Assembly (NCBI RefSeq): GCF_018687535.1
Contig: NZ_CP061295.1
Coordinates: 62,001 to 126,000, forward strand
Source of the DNA: Polynucleobacter sp. MWH-S4W17
Lineage (GTDB): Bacteria > Pseudomonadota > Gammaproteobacteria > Burkholderiales > Burkholderiaceae
Length of the DNA: 64,000 nucleotides
Direction: 5' to 3'
A program made the position numbers and the translations under genes. This document shows positions 52,284 through 61,326 of the stretch, one piece after another (position 1 is the stretch's first letter; each line of letters starts with the position of its first letter). The notes under the pieces are model-generated. The model saw nothing but the letters and a program-made list of their open reading frames with translations. It had not been told where the DNA came from and did no database searches.

Positions 52284-53018
52284 ATGATAGAACTTAGAAA
52301 CGTTTCTAAATGGTACGGCTCTTTTCAGGTGCTAACAGATTGCTCTACCTCAATAAAAAAAGGGGAGGTGGTTGTCATTTGTGGGCCTTCTGGTTCTGGT
52401 AAATCAACCCTGATTAAAACTATAAATGCGCTTGAACCTTTTCAGGCTGGAGAGATTTCAGTTGATGGCATTGATTTGCATGATCCTAAAACCAATTTAC
52501 CTAAATTGCGTTCAAGAGTTGGCATGGTGTTTCAGCACTTTGAGCTTTTCCCGCACCTCAGTATTACTGAAAATCTCACTCTTGCACAAATGAAGGTATT
52601 GGGCCGCTCCGCCACTGATGCCAAGGCGCATGGCTTAAAGTACTTAGAGCGTGTTGGCCTGAGTGCACAAAAAGATAAATTTCCTGGTCAGTTATCAGGA
52701 GGACAACAACAACGGGTTGCCATTGCTAGAGCGCTCAGCATGGATCCAATTGTGATGCTCTTTGATGAACCTACTTCTGCGCTAGACCCAGAGATGGTCG
52801 GGGAAGTTTTGGACGTGATGATCAAGCTTGCTAATGAGGGTATGACGATGTGTTGTGTTACCCATGAGATGGGTTTTGCAAGAAAAGTGAGCCATCGGGT
52901 GATCTTCATGGATCAAGGCCGTATTGTAGAAGACTGCAGTAAGGCGGAATTCTTTGATAGACCCGAAGCTCGCTCACCAAGGGCGAAAGAGTTCTTATCG
53001 AAAATTCTAGCTAACTAA
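52284..53018 (+). CDS. gltL: Glutamate/aspartate ABC ATPase GltL
   Basis: The 244-residue ATPase has Walker [10 protein letters not shown] (34-42), Q-loop [13 protein letters not shown], signature [15 protein letters not shown], Walker [13 protein letters not shown] and switch CVTHEMGFA. This is the polar amino-acid type. It is the last gene of gltIJKL and converges with the HtrA gene 18 bases away. Confidence 0.93.
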   Translation: MIELRNVSKWYGSFQVLTDCSTSIKKGEVVVICGPSGSGKSTLIKTINALEPFQAGEISVDGIDLHDPKTNLPKLRSRVGMVFQHFELFPHLSITENLTLAQMKVLGRSATDAKAHGLKYLERVGLSAQKDKFPGQLSGGQQQRVAIARALSMDPIVMLFDEPTSALDPEMVGEVLDVMIKLANEGMTMCCVTHEMGFARKVSHRVIFMDQGRIVEDCSKAEFFDRPEARSPRAKEFLSKILAN

Positions 53019-53035
53019 ACTTGATATACTTCGAC

Positions 53036-54223
53036 CTAGTTGGCTTGTTGCTTAGGCTTTGGACGCTTTCCGGTTTCAACGGCTAACTCGATTTCCTTGC
53101 CTTTTCGTAAGACGGTAAGTTTGGCCTGGTTGCCGGGACTGATTTGAGCGATTTGATTTAGCAAGCCGCGCACATCTTTAATGGGCTTGTCATTTACGGC
53201 GATTAAAACATCTCCCGGCTTGACGCCACCCTTTGCTGCGGGGCCACCCTCAAGCACACCAGATATGAGAACGCCTTCAGTATTGGCAGGCAGTCCTAGG
53301 GACTCTGAGAGCTCTTTGGAGAGGTTCTGAGGCTCGACTCCTATCCACCCCCTAGTAACGCTGCCATTGGCTAGGATGGACTCCATGACTTGCTTAGCAA
53401 GATTGACGGGGATCGCAAAGCCAATGCCCATAGACCCGCCATTATTTGAGTAGATCGCGGTGTTTATGCCAATCAGATTCCCGCGGGTATCAATCAGTGC
53501 GCCACCAGAATTTCCGGGGTTAATTGCTGCGTCGGTTTGAATAAAGTTTTCAAAGGTATTGATGCCCACGTGGTCGCGACCTAATGCAGAAACAATCCCG
53601 GAAGTGACTGTTTGGCCGACGCCAAATGGATTGCCAATAGCTAGAACCACATCACCTACATGCACAGACTCAACTTTGCCCAGAGTGATTGGGGTAGGTA
53701 GTTTTTTGGCTTCAATTTTTAATACAGCAATGTCAGTTTCTGGATCGCTACCAATCACTTGCGCCTTTGCTTTTCGACCATCTGATAAAGCCACATCAAT
53801 ATCATCCGCATCGCTAATGACATGATGGTTGGTGAGGACGTAGCCTTCGGGGCTGACGAGGACTCCTGACCCTAGGCTTGAACTGGGCTCTTCCTCTGGC
53901 GGCTGATCCCCAAAAAAGAATTTAAATAAAGGATCTGCAGAATTTGGGCTTCCACCCTTTCGAGTCTTTGGCTTAGCGGAGGCTTTGCTTGTAAAAATGT
54001 TGACGACCGCTGGCATTGAGCGCTTCACAGCCTCGTGATATGAACCAGGGCTCAGTTGCCCGTCATAGTTGCTTTCTTTTAGCGAGACCGTATTAACCAA
54101 AGAACCTACCCTAGACTCTGAAAGCCACTCGGGTTTTAAGGTGGCAACAATAAACAAGGCTGCCAACATCACAGTAACGGCTTGCGCAAATAAGAGCCAA
54201 TATTTTTGGAGGGAAGAATACAT
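53036..54223 (-). CDS. HtrA-type serine protease with one PDZ domain (DegS-like)
   Basis: The 395-residue protein has one N-terminal membrane anchor (about 8-27), so the protease faces the periplasm. The triad is H134 (TNHHVISD), D164 (DPETDIAVL) and S239 (NPGNSGGALID). One C-terminal PDZ domain covers about 285-380. One PDZ plus an uncleaved anchor resembles DegS/AlgW, which start sigma-E release, but a general quality-control role is equally possible. It is the last gene of a minus-strand run after mscL and the OGT-like gene, 10 bases from the latter. Confidence 0.92.
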   Translation of the reverse strand: MYSSLQKYWLLFAQAVTVMLAALFIVATLKPEWLSESRVGSLVNTVSLKESNYDGQLSPGSYHEAVKRSMPAVVNIFTSKASAKPKTRKGGSPNSADPLFKFFFGDQPPEEEPSSSLGSGVLVSPEGYVLTNHHVISDADDIDVALSDGRKAKAQVIGSDPETDIAVLKIEAKKLPTPITLGKVESVHVGDVVLAIGNPFGVGQTVTSGIVSALGRDHVGINTFENFIQTDAAINPGNSGGALIDTRGNLIGINTAIYSNNGGSMGIGFAIPVNLAKQVMESILANGSVTRGWIGVEPQNLSKELSESLGLPANTEGVLISGVLEGGPAAKGGVKPGDVLIAVNDKPIKDVRGLLNQIAQISPGNQAKLTVLRKGKEIELAVETGKRPKPKQQAN

Positions 54224-54233
54224 CTGGATCGTT

Positions 54234-56465
54234 TTATTGGCGAATTTGTTGAATGAGGAAATCTTCCAAAGCCCTGATAGGCTCTAAGTCATCAAATAAG
54301 ATTGTTTTAGATTCCGCAATCTTTTCTTTATAGGAATTTAGTAAATGTTGGTTTTGAATTAACTCTACTACCAAATCAATATAAGCACTATCCGATTGAC
54401 ACACAAGGTCTTCAAGCCCAATGCGATTGAGGATTGCACTAGCAAGCCGACCCCGCATTCTGCTCCCCTCAATAGTGACTATGGGCAAGTCACATATTAA
54501 AGCTTGCATCGCTGTATTGAATCCTGAAAATCCTATAGTGTCTAAATATAAGTCTGCTTTTTGCATAAGCCCATAAAACTCTTCCTTTTTAAGAAAGGGA
54601 ATAAAGCGCAGAAATTGGCTGGCATCGAGTTTTGCATGAGCAAAGGCAGTCTGAAGCCGCTCTTTCAAAAGTGCGGTGAGATTTTCATCAAAGTCAAAGA
54701 AGATAAATTGACATTGGCCTAGTCTCTTGGCAATTTCTACAAAAATAGAATCATGATTTGGGTCGTACTTAGAGGGCGAGCCCGCGCATAAGAGTATTGG
54801 GAGAGTCGGATCGATCCCAAGGCTGGCTAGATCAGGAGCCATCGCCACCACTTTTTCTTGTTGAAAATAGGTTCCTAAGCTTGGCAACTGAACTAATGTC
54901 TCGCTATAAAGACTTTGTGCATTCTGGGGCTCTAGAAGTTTGGCTGATAGGTAGAAGTCTATTGTGGGGATACCAGTAGTTTCAGGATGACCCCAGCTAG
55001 CAATTTGAACAGGGGCTAAACGAAGGCAGGCGAGGGCCTTGCTAGTCATGTCCATGCCGATTTCTGGATAAAGCAGTACATCTAGATTCTGCTTCGCGAT
55101 CACTTGAGCTGCCCTTTGAACAGAGTTACCGCAGTTGATATAGTTTGCAGTCTTCTCTTTGGCGAATTCTGTCTCGCCATCTTCTACGCCGTTGGTATTG
55201 AAGATTTGTATCTCAAATTGATCTGGGTTTAAGGACATTACCCAGCCCTTGGTGATGGCATCCCATACTGGATGTTTGCAAAAATACTGACTCACGATCC
55301 CTACCTTGATTTTTTGAGAATCTTCCGCTGTTACGGCAGACTGAATAAGGCTATTTTGAATAATCTTTGCGTGCTCTACGCAAATTTTTCCATACTGGCT
55401 CAATAGGGAAACGTTATTTTCATCTTGGTAGGCCAAATAGAAAGGATGCTTACCAAGAGGGCCCTCTATTTTTCCTGCCGCCCCTCTTTTAGAAGTCGTC
55501 CCCTCCAATATATCCAGCTGCCTTGTAAAAGTTTTCTTTGATTCTTGCAATTCTTCTTTGCTTTTGTAGACCTTAGGTATTTGGGCAATAGCTAATGCAA
55601 ATTGTGCTTCGATATTTTGAGGATTGAGCTCTAGTGATTTGGCCAAATACGTTTTTGCAAGATCAGCATCGCCAGTGTCGTAATAGATTTCACCTAATAA
55701 ATAGTAGGTTTGCGGATGATGTGAATTGATCTTCAATGCATGCTGATAACAATCGATAGCTGTGTTGAACTGTTTTGCTTTCTTAAGACTGTTGCCAAAA
55801 TTTAAATACGCATCTAAATAGCTACTATTAATTTGCAGAGCGCGCTCAAAACATTGAAATGCATCTTGATACAGATCTAATTGAGTAAGCGCATTTCCTA
55901 GGTTATTCCATGCAGCTGCTAGATTGGTATTGAGTGCCAAGGCTTTTTCAAAAAGAGGTATCGCCTTTTGGGGGCTTCCCTCCTCCAGGATGATGACACC
56001 TTGATTGCTAAAGGCTTCGGCATAGTCGGGGTGCAGTAAAAGAGCTTGTTGATAAGCGCCAATGGCTTCCAGATTTCTATCTAAACCCTTTAAAGCATTG
56101 CCGCGATTATTGTGCGTCTCCGGAATGTTGGGATTGCTGGTAATGGCTAAATCAAAACACTCTAGTGCCGATTGAAAATCTAATAATGCGTTATGTGTAA
56201 GCCCAAGATTGCTTAATGTTTGTGCTGAGTGAGGTGCCAGTTCATTTGCGCTGTTGAGAAAGCGTAATGCATTTTGGCATTCATTTTTTTGATATGCGCG
56301 GATGCCTAAAATATTTAGGACATCAACGTTCTTTACATCAAGTAAGTGCGCTTCTAAAAAAAGGCTATCTGCCTCTTCAGACTTTCCTTGTTGTAGCAAT
56401 CGCAAACCATTTTGAAAAATGAGTTGCGATTGCTCCTGCGCTTCTTGATGAGAGTAATTGGACAA
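54234..56465 (-). CDS. TPR protein with GT41 (OGT/SPINDLY-like) glycosyltransferase domain
   Basis: The 743-residue protein has about nine TPR units (about 12-325, repeats such as AEAFSNQGVIILEEGSPQKA and AAWNNLGNALTQLDLYQDAF), then a linker. The C-terminal catalytic region (about 390-740) has KVGIVSQYFCKHPVWDAI, VQIASWGHPETTGIPTIDFY and FLDTIGFSG-type YLDTIGFSGFNTAMQAL. GT41 enzymes glycosylate proteins on Ser/Thr, or Asn in HMW1C types. Neither acceptor nor sugar can be read here. It starts with TTG one base after the mscL stop, and stops in the same frame lie just upstream, so no longer start exists. Confidence 0.88.
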   Translation of the reverse strand: MSNYSHQEAQEQSQLIFQNGLRLLQQGKSEEADSLFLEAHLLDVKNVDVLNILGIRAYQKNECQNALRFLNSANELAPHSAQTLSNLGLTHNALLDFQSALECFDLAITSNPNIPETHNNRGNALKGLDRNLEAIGAYQQALLLHPDYAEAFSNQGVIILEEGSPQKAIPLFEKALALNTNLAAAWNNLGNALTQLDLYQDAFQCFERALQINSSYLDAYLNFGNSLKKAKQFNTAIDCYQHALKINSHHPQTYYLLGEIYYDTGDADLAKTYLAKSLELNPQNIEAQFALAIAQIPKVYKSKEELQESKKTFTRQLDILEGTTSKRGAAGKIEGPLGKHPFYLAYQDENNVSLLSQYGKICVEHAKIIQNSLIQSAVTAEDSQKIKVGIVSQYFCKHPVWDAITKGWVMSLNPDQFEIQIFNTNGVEDGETEFAKEKTANYINCGNSVQRAAQVIAKQNLDVLLYPEIGMDMTSKALACLRLAPVQIASWGHPETTGIPTIDFYLSAKLLEPQNAQSLYSETLVQLPSLGTYFQQEKVVAMAPDLASLGIDPTLPILLCAGSPSKYDPNHDSIFVEIAKRLGQCQFIFFDFDENLTALLKERLQTAFAHAKLDASQFLRFIPFLKKEEFYGLMQKADLYLDTIGFSGFNTAMQALICDLPIVTIEGSRMRGRLASAILNRIGLEDLVCQSDSAYIDLVVELIQNQHLLNSYKEKIAESKTILFDDLEPIRALEDFLIQQIRQ

Positions 56466-56466
56466 A

Positions 56467-56889
56467 TTATTTTTTTAGACTGTCACGAATTTCGCGGAGC
56501 AGCACTACATCCTCTGGCACAGGTGGGGGAGGGGGAGCATCCATCAAACGAATCTTATTAACTACTTTGACCATTTGGAAGATGACAAAGGCTAAAAGGA
56601 TGAAATTGATGGAGATGGTGATGAAGTTTCCGTAGGCAAAAATCGGTACCCCTGCCTTTTTGAGGGCATCAAATGTTCTAGGTACCCCCTCTGGGACATG
56701 TCCTAGGACGATAAATAGGTTGGTAAAGTCGATATGACCTCCCAAAAGGGTTGAAATAACAGGCATAACGATGTCATTTACCAGGGAATCTACGATTTTC
56801 CCAAAGGCGCCGCCAATAATGACGCCCACCGCCAAATCGATCACATTGCCCTTGACGGCAAAGTCCCGAAACTCCTTTAAAACGCTCAT
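56467..56889 (-). CDS. mscL: Large-conductance mechanosensitive channel
   Basis: The 140-residue protein begins [20 protein letters not shown], with the pore helix [20 protein letters not shown], a periplasmic loop, and a second helix ([20 protein letters not shown]). The C-terminal helix ends at [11 protein letters not shown]. MscL opens under hypo-osmotic membrane tension. The stop codon lies in an A7 tract, and the OGT-like gene starts one base later. A 137-base divergent gap separates it from petA. Confidence 0.96.
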   Translation of the reverse strand: MSVLKEFRDFAVKGNVIDLAVGVIIGGAFGKIVDSLVNDIVMPVISTLLGGHIDFTNLFIVLGHVPEGVPRTFDALKKAGVPIFAYGNFITISINFILLAFVIFQMVKVVNKIRLMDAPPPPPVPEDVVLLREIRDSLKK

Positions 56890-56946
56890 AAATGCCTTCC
56901 TTTTAATTTAGATCCCGTTTAACCCGAGATTAACCCCATAACTTTC

Positions 56947-56974
56947 TTGCTTACCCCACTTTTTACTTTAAAAT
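56947..56974 (+). promoter_or_regulatory. Candidate petABC promoter
   Basis: TTGCTT (56947-56952), a 16-base spacer and TAAAAT (56969-56974) lie about 53 bases before the petA ATG. Both hexamers are moderate matches. The petA-mscL gap must hold divergent promoters. Confidence 0.4.
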
Positions 56975-57026
56975 CCTACCTTTAAGCAATTTCCACCCAT
57001 AAATACCCTTTTTAGGAATTTTGTAA

Positions 57027-57629
57027 ATGAGTGACAAGCCCTGTATGGACAAGGATCGCCGTAACTGGTTGATCGCCACATCGGCGGTTGGTGGCGTAGG
57101 TGCAGCCGCAGCCCTTTACCCTTTTGTAGACAGTTTTGAGCCTTCTGAGCGCGCAAAAGCCGCTGGAGCTGCTGTTGAAATCGATATCTCTGGTATGCAG
57201 CCAGATGAAATGAGAATGGTGGAGTGGCGCGGTAAGCCTGTTTGGGTCGTTCGTCGTACACCTGAGCAAGTTGCTGAGTTGTCCAAAATTGATAGCGAAT
57301 TGGCTGATCCGAATTCATTGCGTGACCCATCCCAATTCACGCCTCCTTATGCCCAGAATCAGTGGCGCTCTATCAAGCCTGAGTACCTGGTAGTGGTTGG
57401 TATTTGCACCCACTTGGGATGCTCTCCTAATGCTAAGTTTGAGGCTGGTCCTCAGCCATCCCTGCCAAACACTTGGCCAGGCGGCTTCCTTTGCCCATGC
57501 CATGGTTCTACATTCGATATGGCAGGCCGTGTATTTAAGAACAAACCAGCCCCAGATAACCTTGAAGTGCCGCCACACATGTATTTGAGCGACACCAAGA
57601 TTCTGGTTGGCGAAGACAAGAAGGCCTAA
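57027..57629 (+). CDS. petA: Ubiquinol-cytochrome c reductase Rieske Fe-S subunit
   Basis: The 200-residue subunit of the bc1 complex starts with a Tat-like signal anchor: DRRNWLIATSAVGG, then a hydrophobic helix. The 2Fe-2S ligands are C127 and H129 (GICTHLGC) and C156 and H159 (LCPCHGS), with the C132-C158 disulfide positions present. It passes electrons from ubiquinol to cytochrome c1. It is first of petABC. Tat export agrees with tatABC in this window. Confidence 0.97.
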   Translation: MSDKPCMDKDRRNWLIATSAVGGVGAAAALYPFVDSFEPSERAKAAGAAVEIDISGMQPDEMRMVEWRGKPVWVVRRTPEQVAELSKIDSELADPNSLRDPSQFTPPYAQNQWRSIKPEYLVVVGICTHLGCSPNAKFEAGPQPSLPNTWPGGFLCPCHGSTFDMAGRVFKNKPAPDNLEVPPHMYLSDTKILVGEDKKA

Positions 57630-57639
57630 GGAGAGATAA

Positions 57640-59040
57640 ATGGCATTCCAAGAAAAACAAGTCCCAGCAGACGCCTCCGCAGCCCAAAAGTTAATGGCTT
57701 GGGTTGACTCACGTCTACCCGTAACAGAAGCATTTAAGCGTCACATGAGCGAGTATTACGCGCCAAAGAATTTAAATTTCTTCTACATTTTTGGCGCATT
57801 AGCTATCGTAGTTTTAGTAAATCAGATACTGACCGGTATTTTCTTAACCATGAACTACAAGCCTGATGCTGCAAAGGCTTTCGAGTCGGTTGAATACATC
57901 ATGCGTGAAGTTCCGTGGGGCTGGGTGATTCGCTATATGCACTCCACTGGCGCCTCTATGTTCTTTGTGGTGGTTTATATGCATATGTTCCGTGGTTTGA
58001 TCTACGGCTCTTATCGCAAGCCGCGTGAACTCATTTGGATCTTCGGTTGCGCAATTTTCTTGTGTTTGATGGGTGAAGCATTCTTCGGTTACTTGCTCCC
58101 ATGGGGTCAAATGTCCTATTGGGGCGCTCAAGTGATTGTGAACTTGTTCTCCGCAATTCCATTCATTGGCCCAGATCTATCTTTATGGTTGCGTGGCGAC
58201 TATGTTGTGGGTGATGCAACCCTCAATCGTTTCTTCGCATTCCACGTCATTGCAATTCCATTGGTATTGGTTGGCTTGGTTGCAGCCCATATTTTGGCTC
58301 TGCATGAAGTGGGTTCAAACAACCCAGATGGCGTTGAAATTAAAGAGAACTTAGATGCGAATGGCCATCCAGTTGATGGCATCCCATTCCATCCTTATTA
58401 CAGCGTGCATGACGTAATGTATTTGGGTGGATTTCTGATGGTGTTTGCATGTATTGTGTTCTTTGCACCAGAGATGGGCGGTTACTTCCTTGAGGCAAAC
58501 AACTTCGTTCCTGCGAACCCATTCCAAACACCTCCGCACATTGCCCCTGTTTGGTATTTCACTCCGTTCTACTCAATGTTGCGTGCCACTACAACGAACT
58601 TCTTGCTGCCTTTATGGATTTTCTTGGCAGTCATTCTCGGAATGTTTGCTCTGAAGAGTAAAAATCTCAAGGTGAAGGGCGCATGCGCTGCAATCGCTTT
58701 GGTATTGGCGGCTGGCTTCTACTTGTTTGATGCTAAGTTCTGGGGTGTTGTGATCATGGGCGGTTCTGTTGTGATCATGTTCTTCTTGCCTTGGCTTGAT
58801 CACTCGCCCGTGAAATCTATTCGCTATCGCCCAGATTTCCATAAGTATATTTATGGCGTATTTGTAGTGAGCTTTGTGATCTTGGGTTACTTGGGTATTC
58901 AGCCACCATCACCAGTGTTTGAAAAGATTTCTCAGGTATGCACTATTTATTATCTGGGCTTCTTCTTAGGAATGCCGTTCTGGAGCACGCTTGGTAAATT
59001 TAAGCCAGTTCCAACACGCGTTACTTTTAAGTCCCATTAA
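57640..59040 (+). CDS. petB: Cytochrome b of the bc1 complex
   Basis: The 466-residue single-chain cytochrome b has eight membrane helices plus a C-terminal extension. Haem b histidines fall in IRYMHSTGASMFFVVVYMHM and in the helix with AHILALHEVGSNNPDG. The Qo-site PxW-type region PYYSVHDVMYLGG is present. It starts 10 bases after petA behind AAGGAGAGA. Electrons from quinol split here between the Rieske centre and the b haems. Confidence 0.97.
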   Translation: MAFQEKQVPADASAAQKLMAWVDSRLPVTEAFKRHMSEYYAPKNLNFFYIFGALAIVVLVNQILTGIFLTMNYKPDAAKAFESVEYIMREVPWGWVIRYMHSTGASMFFVVVYMHMFRGLIYGSYRKPRELIWIFGCAIFLCLMGEAFFGYLLPWGQMSYWGAQVIVNLFSAIPFIGPDLSLWLRGDYVVGDATLNRFFAFHVIAIPLVLVGLVAAHILALHEVGSNNPDGVEIKENLDANGHPVDGIPFHPYYSVHDVMYLGGFLMVFACIVFFAPEMGGYFLEANNFVPANPFQTPPHIAPVWYFTPFYSMLRATTTNFLLPLWIFLAVILGMFALKSKNLKVKGACAAIALVLAAGFYLFDAKFWGVVIMGGSVVIMFFLPWLDHSPVKSIRYRPDFHKYIYGVFVVSFVILGYLGIQPPSPVFEKISQVCTIYYLGFFLGMPFWSTLGKFKPVPTRVTFKSH

Positions 59041-59081
59041 TTCACGCCTGAGATACTGGCAAAGAGAAATTAGGAATTAGT

Positions 59082-59855
59082 ATGAAACAAATTCTGCAAA
59101 CTTTGATGGGCGTCTGCCAAGCAACAGTATTGGTTGCGGCCCTGAGCTTTGGCGTCAATGCCAATGCAAATGAAGGTGGCTTTCCTTTAGATCAAGCCCC
59201 TAATCGCGTTAGTAACAATGCCTCATTGCAAAACGGTGCAAAGATATTTGTGAACTACTGCTTGAACTGCCATGCAGCGGCAAGCATGCGTTACAACCGT
59301 TTGCGCGACATTGGCTTGACCGATCAACAAATCAAAGACAACCTCATTTTGACTGATGCCAAAGTGGGTGATTTGATGACCATCTCGATGACACCAAAAG
59401 AAGCTAAGGCTTGGTTTGGTAAGACTCCGCCTGACTTATCAGTTGAGGCGCGTGCTCGTGGAGCGGACTGGCTTTATACCTACTTCCGCACTTTCTACAA
59501 AGACGACACGACACAAACTGGTTGGAATAATTTGGTCTACCCTAAAGTCGGTATGCCACACGTTCTCTGGCAGTTGCAAGGTGAGCGTGCTGCCAAGTTT
59601 GAAGAGCACAAAGACCCACATGACCCAAGCAGAACAGAAGAAGTCTTTGTTGGCTTTGAGCAGTTAACTCCCGGCAAAATGAGCACACAAGAGTATGACG
59701 ACAATATCGCCGACTTAGTTGCTTTCATGTCATGGATGGCTGAGCCAGTTCAGTTAGAGCGTAAGCGTCTTGGTGTAGTGGTGCTCTTGTTCTTGGCAAT
59801 CTTTACCCTGTTGGCTTGGCGTTTGAATAAGGCCTATTGGAAAGATATTCACTAA
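59082..59855 (+). CDS. petC: Cytochrome c1 of the bc1 complex
   Basis: The 257-residue protein has a signal peptide (about 1-29). The haem-binding C60-x-x-C63-H64 (YCLNCHAAASMRYNRL) and KTPPDLSVEARARGADWLYTY follow. One C-terminal membrane anchor (about 226-248, KRLGVVVLLFLAIFTLLAWR) holds it in the inner membrane. It accepts electrons from the Rieske subunit and gives them to soluble cytochromes such as the c4-type protein upstream in this window. Confidence 0.96.
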   Translation: MKQILQTLMGVCQATVLVAALSFGVNANANEGGFPLDQAPNRVSNNASLQNGAKIFVNYCLNCHAAASMRYNRLRDIGLTDQQIKDNLILTDAKVGDLMTISMTPKEAKAWFGKTPPDLSVEARARGADWLYTYFRTFYKDDTTQTGWNNLVYPKVGMPHVLWQLQGERAAKFEEHKDPHDPSRTEEVFVGFEQLTPGKMSTQEYDDNIADLVAFMSWMAEPVQLERKRLGVVVLLFLAIFTLLAWRLNKAYWKDIH

Positions 59856-59866
59856 TTGAATTTGAT

Positions 59867-59886
59867 GGGTCCTGAGCTTAGGACTC
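59867..59886 (+). terminator. Weak hairpin after petC
   Basis: GGGTCCT (59867-59873) pairs with AGGACTC (59880-59886), including one G-T pair. No T-run follows, so terminator activity is doubtful. It lies in the 99-base petC-sspA gap, which shows no other clear site. Confidence 0.25.
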
Positions 59887-59954
59887 ATTAGTAAAAAGAT
59901 TTAACGCTAATGTGCGTTTGTTGTATCGAAGTAGAAATTTAAGGAAATAAATTT

Positions 59955-60566
59955 ATGATGGTGTTGTACTCGGGTACTAACTGCCCATTCTCGCAACGCT
60001 GCCGTTTGGTGCTTTTTGAAAAAGGCATGGATTTTGAAATCCGCGATGTCGACTTGTTTAATAAGCCTGAAGATATTTCAGTAATGAATCCTTACGGCCA
60101 AGTACCTATCTTGGTTGAGCGTGATTTAATTTTGTACGAGTCAAATATCATCAATGAATATATTGATGAGCGTTTTCCTCACCCACAATTAATGCCACCT
60201 GATCCAGTAGCACGCGCACGCGCACGCCTCTTCCTCTTCAATTTTGAGAAAGAATTGTTTGTGCACGTAGCCGCTTTGGAAAATGAAAAAGGTAAAGCTG
60301 CTGAAAAGACTCATGAAAAAGCACGTTTAGCGATTCGTGATCGTTTGACTCAGTTGGCACCGATTTTTGTTAAAAACAAATACATGTTGGGCGATGAGTT
60401 CTCTATGCTGGACGTAGCGATTGCGCCATTGTTGTGGCGTCTTGAGCATTACGGCATTGATCTGTCTCGCAATGCAGCGGCTTTGCTGAAATATGCTGAG
60501 CGCATTTTTAGCAGACCTGCGTACATCGAGGCTTTGACTCCTTCTGAGAAGGTAATGCGCCGCTAA
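59955..60566 (+). CDS. sspA: Stringent starvation protein A (GST-fold)
   Basis: The 203-residue protein has an N-terminal thioredoxin-like GST domain (LYSGTNCPFSQRCRLVLFEK, MNPYGQVPILVERDLILYES, NEYIDERFPHPQLMP) and an all-alpha C-terminal domain (MLGDEFSMLDVAIAPLLWRL). SspA binds RNA polymerase and alters promoter use under acid or starvation stress. AAGGA precedes two adjacent ATGs (59955, 59958). It pairs with sspB downstream, and petABC-sspAB is conserved in betaproteobacteria. Confidence 0.94.
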   Translation: MMVLYSGTNCPFSQRCRLVLFEKGMDFEIRDVDLFNKPEDISVMNPYGQVPILVERDLILYESNIINEYIDERFPHPQLMPPDPVARARARLFLFNFEKELFVHVAALENEKGKAAEKTHEKARLAIRDRLTQLAPIFVKNKYMLGDEFSMLDVAIAPLLWRLEHYGIDLSRNAAALLKYAERIFSRPAYIEALTPSEKVMRR

Positions 60567-60595
60567 GCATTTTTAGCGGTACATGACTCGTCGGC

Positions 60596-61003
60596 ATGTC
60601 TGACATTCCAAGTAATAAACCGTATCTAATCCGTGCCCTACATCAGTGGTGCACGGATTTTGGTTTTACGCCCTTCATAGCGGTTTTTGTTGATGCCAGG
60701 GTAGAGGTGCCTATGGAATTTGTGAAGAACGATGAGATCGTTCTGAATCTTTCCCTGGAGGCATGCCATCAGCTTGCGATAGAAAACGATTGGATAAGCT
60801 TCCAAGCGCGATTTGGTGGAATTCCAAGAAAGATCATGGTCCCAGTCACCCATGTTCTAGCAATCTACGCCAGGGAAAATGGTCAAGGGATGTCTTTCCC
60901 GTTTGATCCTGCCCAGGCCCGAGATCTACATATTGCTGACTCGACCGATGGCGCCCCTGAAAAGCCCAAAACCACAAGACCATCCTTGACGATTGTGAAA
61001 TAG
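60596..61003 (+). CDS. sspB: ClpXP adaptor SspB
   Basis: The 135-residue protein has an N-terminal SspB fold (PYLIRALHQWCTDFGFTPFI, then VPMEFVKNDEIVLNLSLEA and FGGIPRKIMVPVTHVLAIYA). A charged linker and a short C-terminal tail (RPSLTIVK) follow, matching the ClpX-binding peptide of the family. SspB delivers ssrA-tagged proteins to ClpXP. It starts 29 bases after sspA. The tRNA-Thr promoter appears to lie inside its last codons. Confidence 0.93.
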   Translation: MSDIPSNKPYLIRALHQWCTDFGFTPFIAVFVDARVEVPMEFVKNDEIVLNLSLEACHQLAIENDWISFQARFGGIPRKIMVPVTHVLAIYARENGQGMSFPFDPAQARDLHIADSTDGAPEKPKTTRPSLTIVK

Positions 61004-61011
61004 GATAAAAT
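60986..61011 (+). promoter_or_regulatory. Candidate tRNA-Thr promoter
   Basis: TTGACG (60986-60991) and TAAAAT (61006-61011) lie just before the tRNA gene, partly within the sspB coding end. The spacer is only 14 bases, so one of the boxes may be misplaced. Read-through from sspAB is an alternative. Confidence 0.3.
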
Positions 61012-61021
61012 ATCAACCGTT

Positions 61022-61097
61022 GCCCCTTTAGCTCATCTGGTAGAGCAACTGATTTGTAATCAGTAGGTGGTCTGTTCGAGTCGGACAAGGGGCACCA
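61022..61097 (+). tRNA. tRNA-Thr (anticodon UGU)
   Basis: The 76-base gene has a complete cloverleaf. Acceptor GCCCCTT pairs with AAGGGGC. The D arm has GCTC with GAGC, and the anticodon arm ACTGA/TCAGT encloses loop TTTGTAA with TGT at 61055-61057. The T arm TCGAGTC follows the TTC, and CCA is encoded. Anticodon UGU reads ACA (and related Thr codons). It lies 18 bases after sspB. Confidence 0.97.
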
Positions 61098-61105
61098 ATA
61101 AATAT

Positions 61106-61138
61106 AAGGCTCACTGCTTAACTGCTAGTGAGCTTTTT
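61106..61138 (+). terminator. Terminator after tRNA-Thr
   Basis: GCTCACT (61109-61115) pairs with AGTGAGC (61127-61133), extended by A-T pairs, and a run of five T follows. It lies 9 bases past the tRNA CCA end. Confidence 0.8.
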
Positions 61139-61158
61139 CTTTGCTTACGATTAAGTAT

Positions 61159-61178
61159 CAACGTAAGAATATACGTTG
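61159..61178. repeat. Inverted repeat CAACGTA / TACGTTG
   Basis: These are seven-base perfect arms with a 6-base centre in the AT-rich 188-base gap between the tRNA terminator and the next gene. It could be an operator or a recombination remnant. Nothing else is recognisable in this gap. Confidence 0.35.
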
Positions 61179-61326
61179 CCCTGAATTTTGGTAATTGCTC
61201 TCAAGTTCTCTCATTATTTTCGTAGGAATAAGTCTGCCTTCTTGGGTGGAGTTTTATCAAAATAATTGGAGCTAGAATATTAGGCATAGATTTAGGAATC
61301 GATCTGCATAACAGAAAGAATACAAA

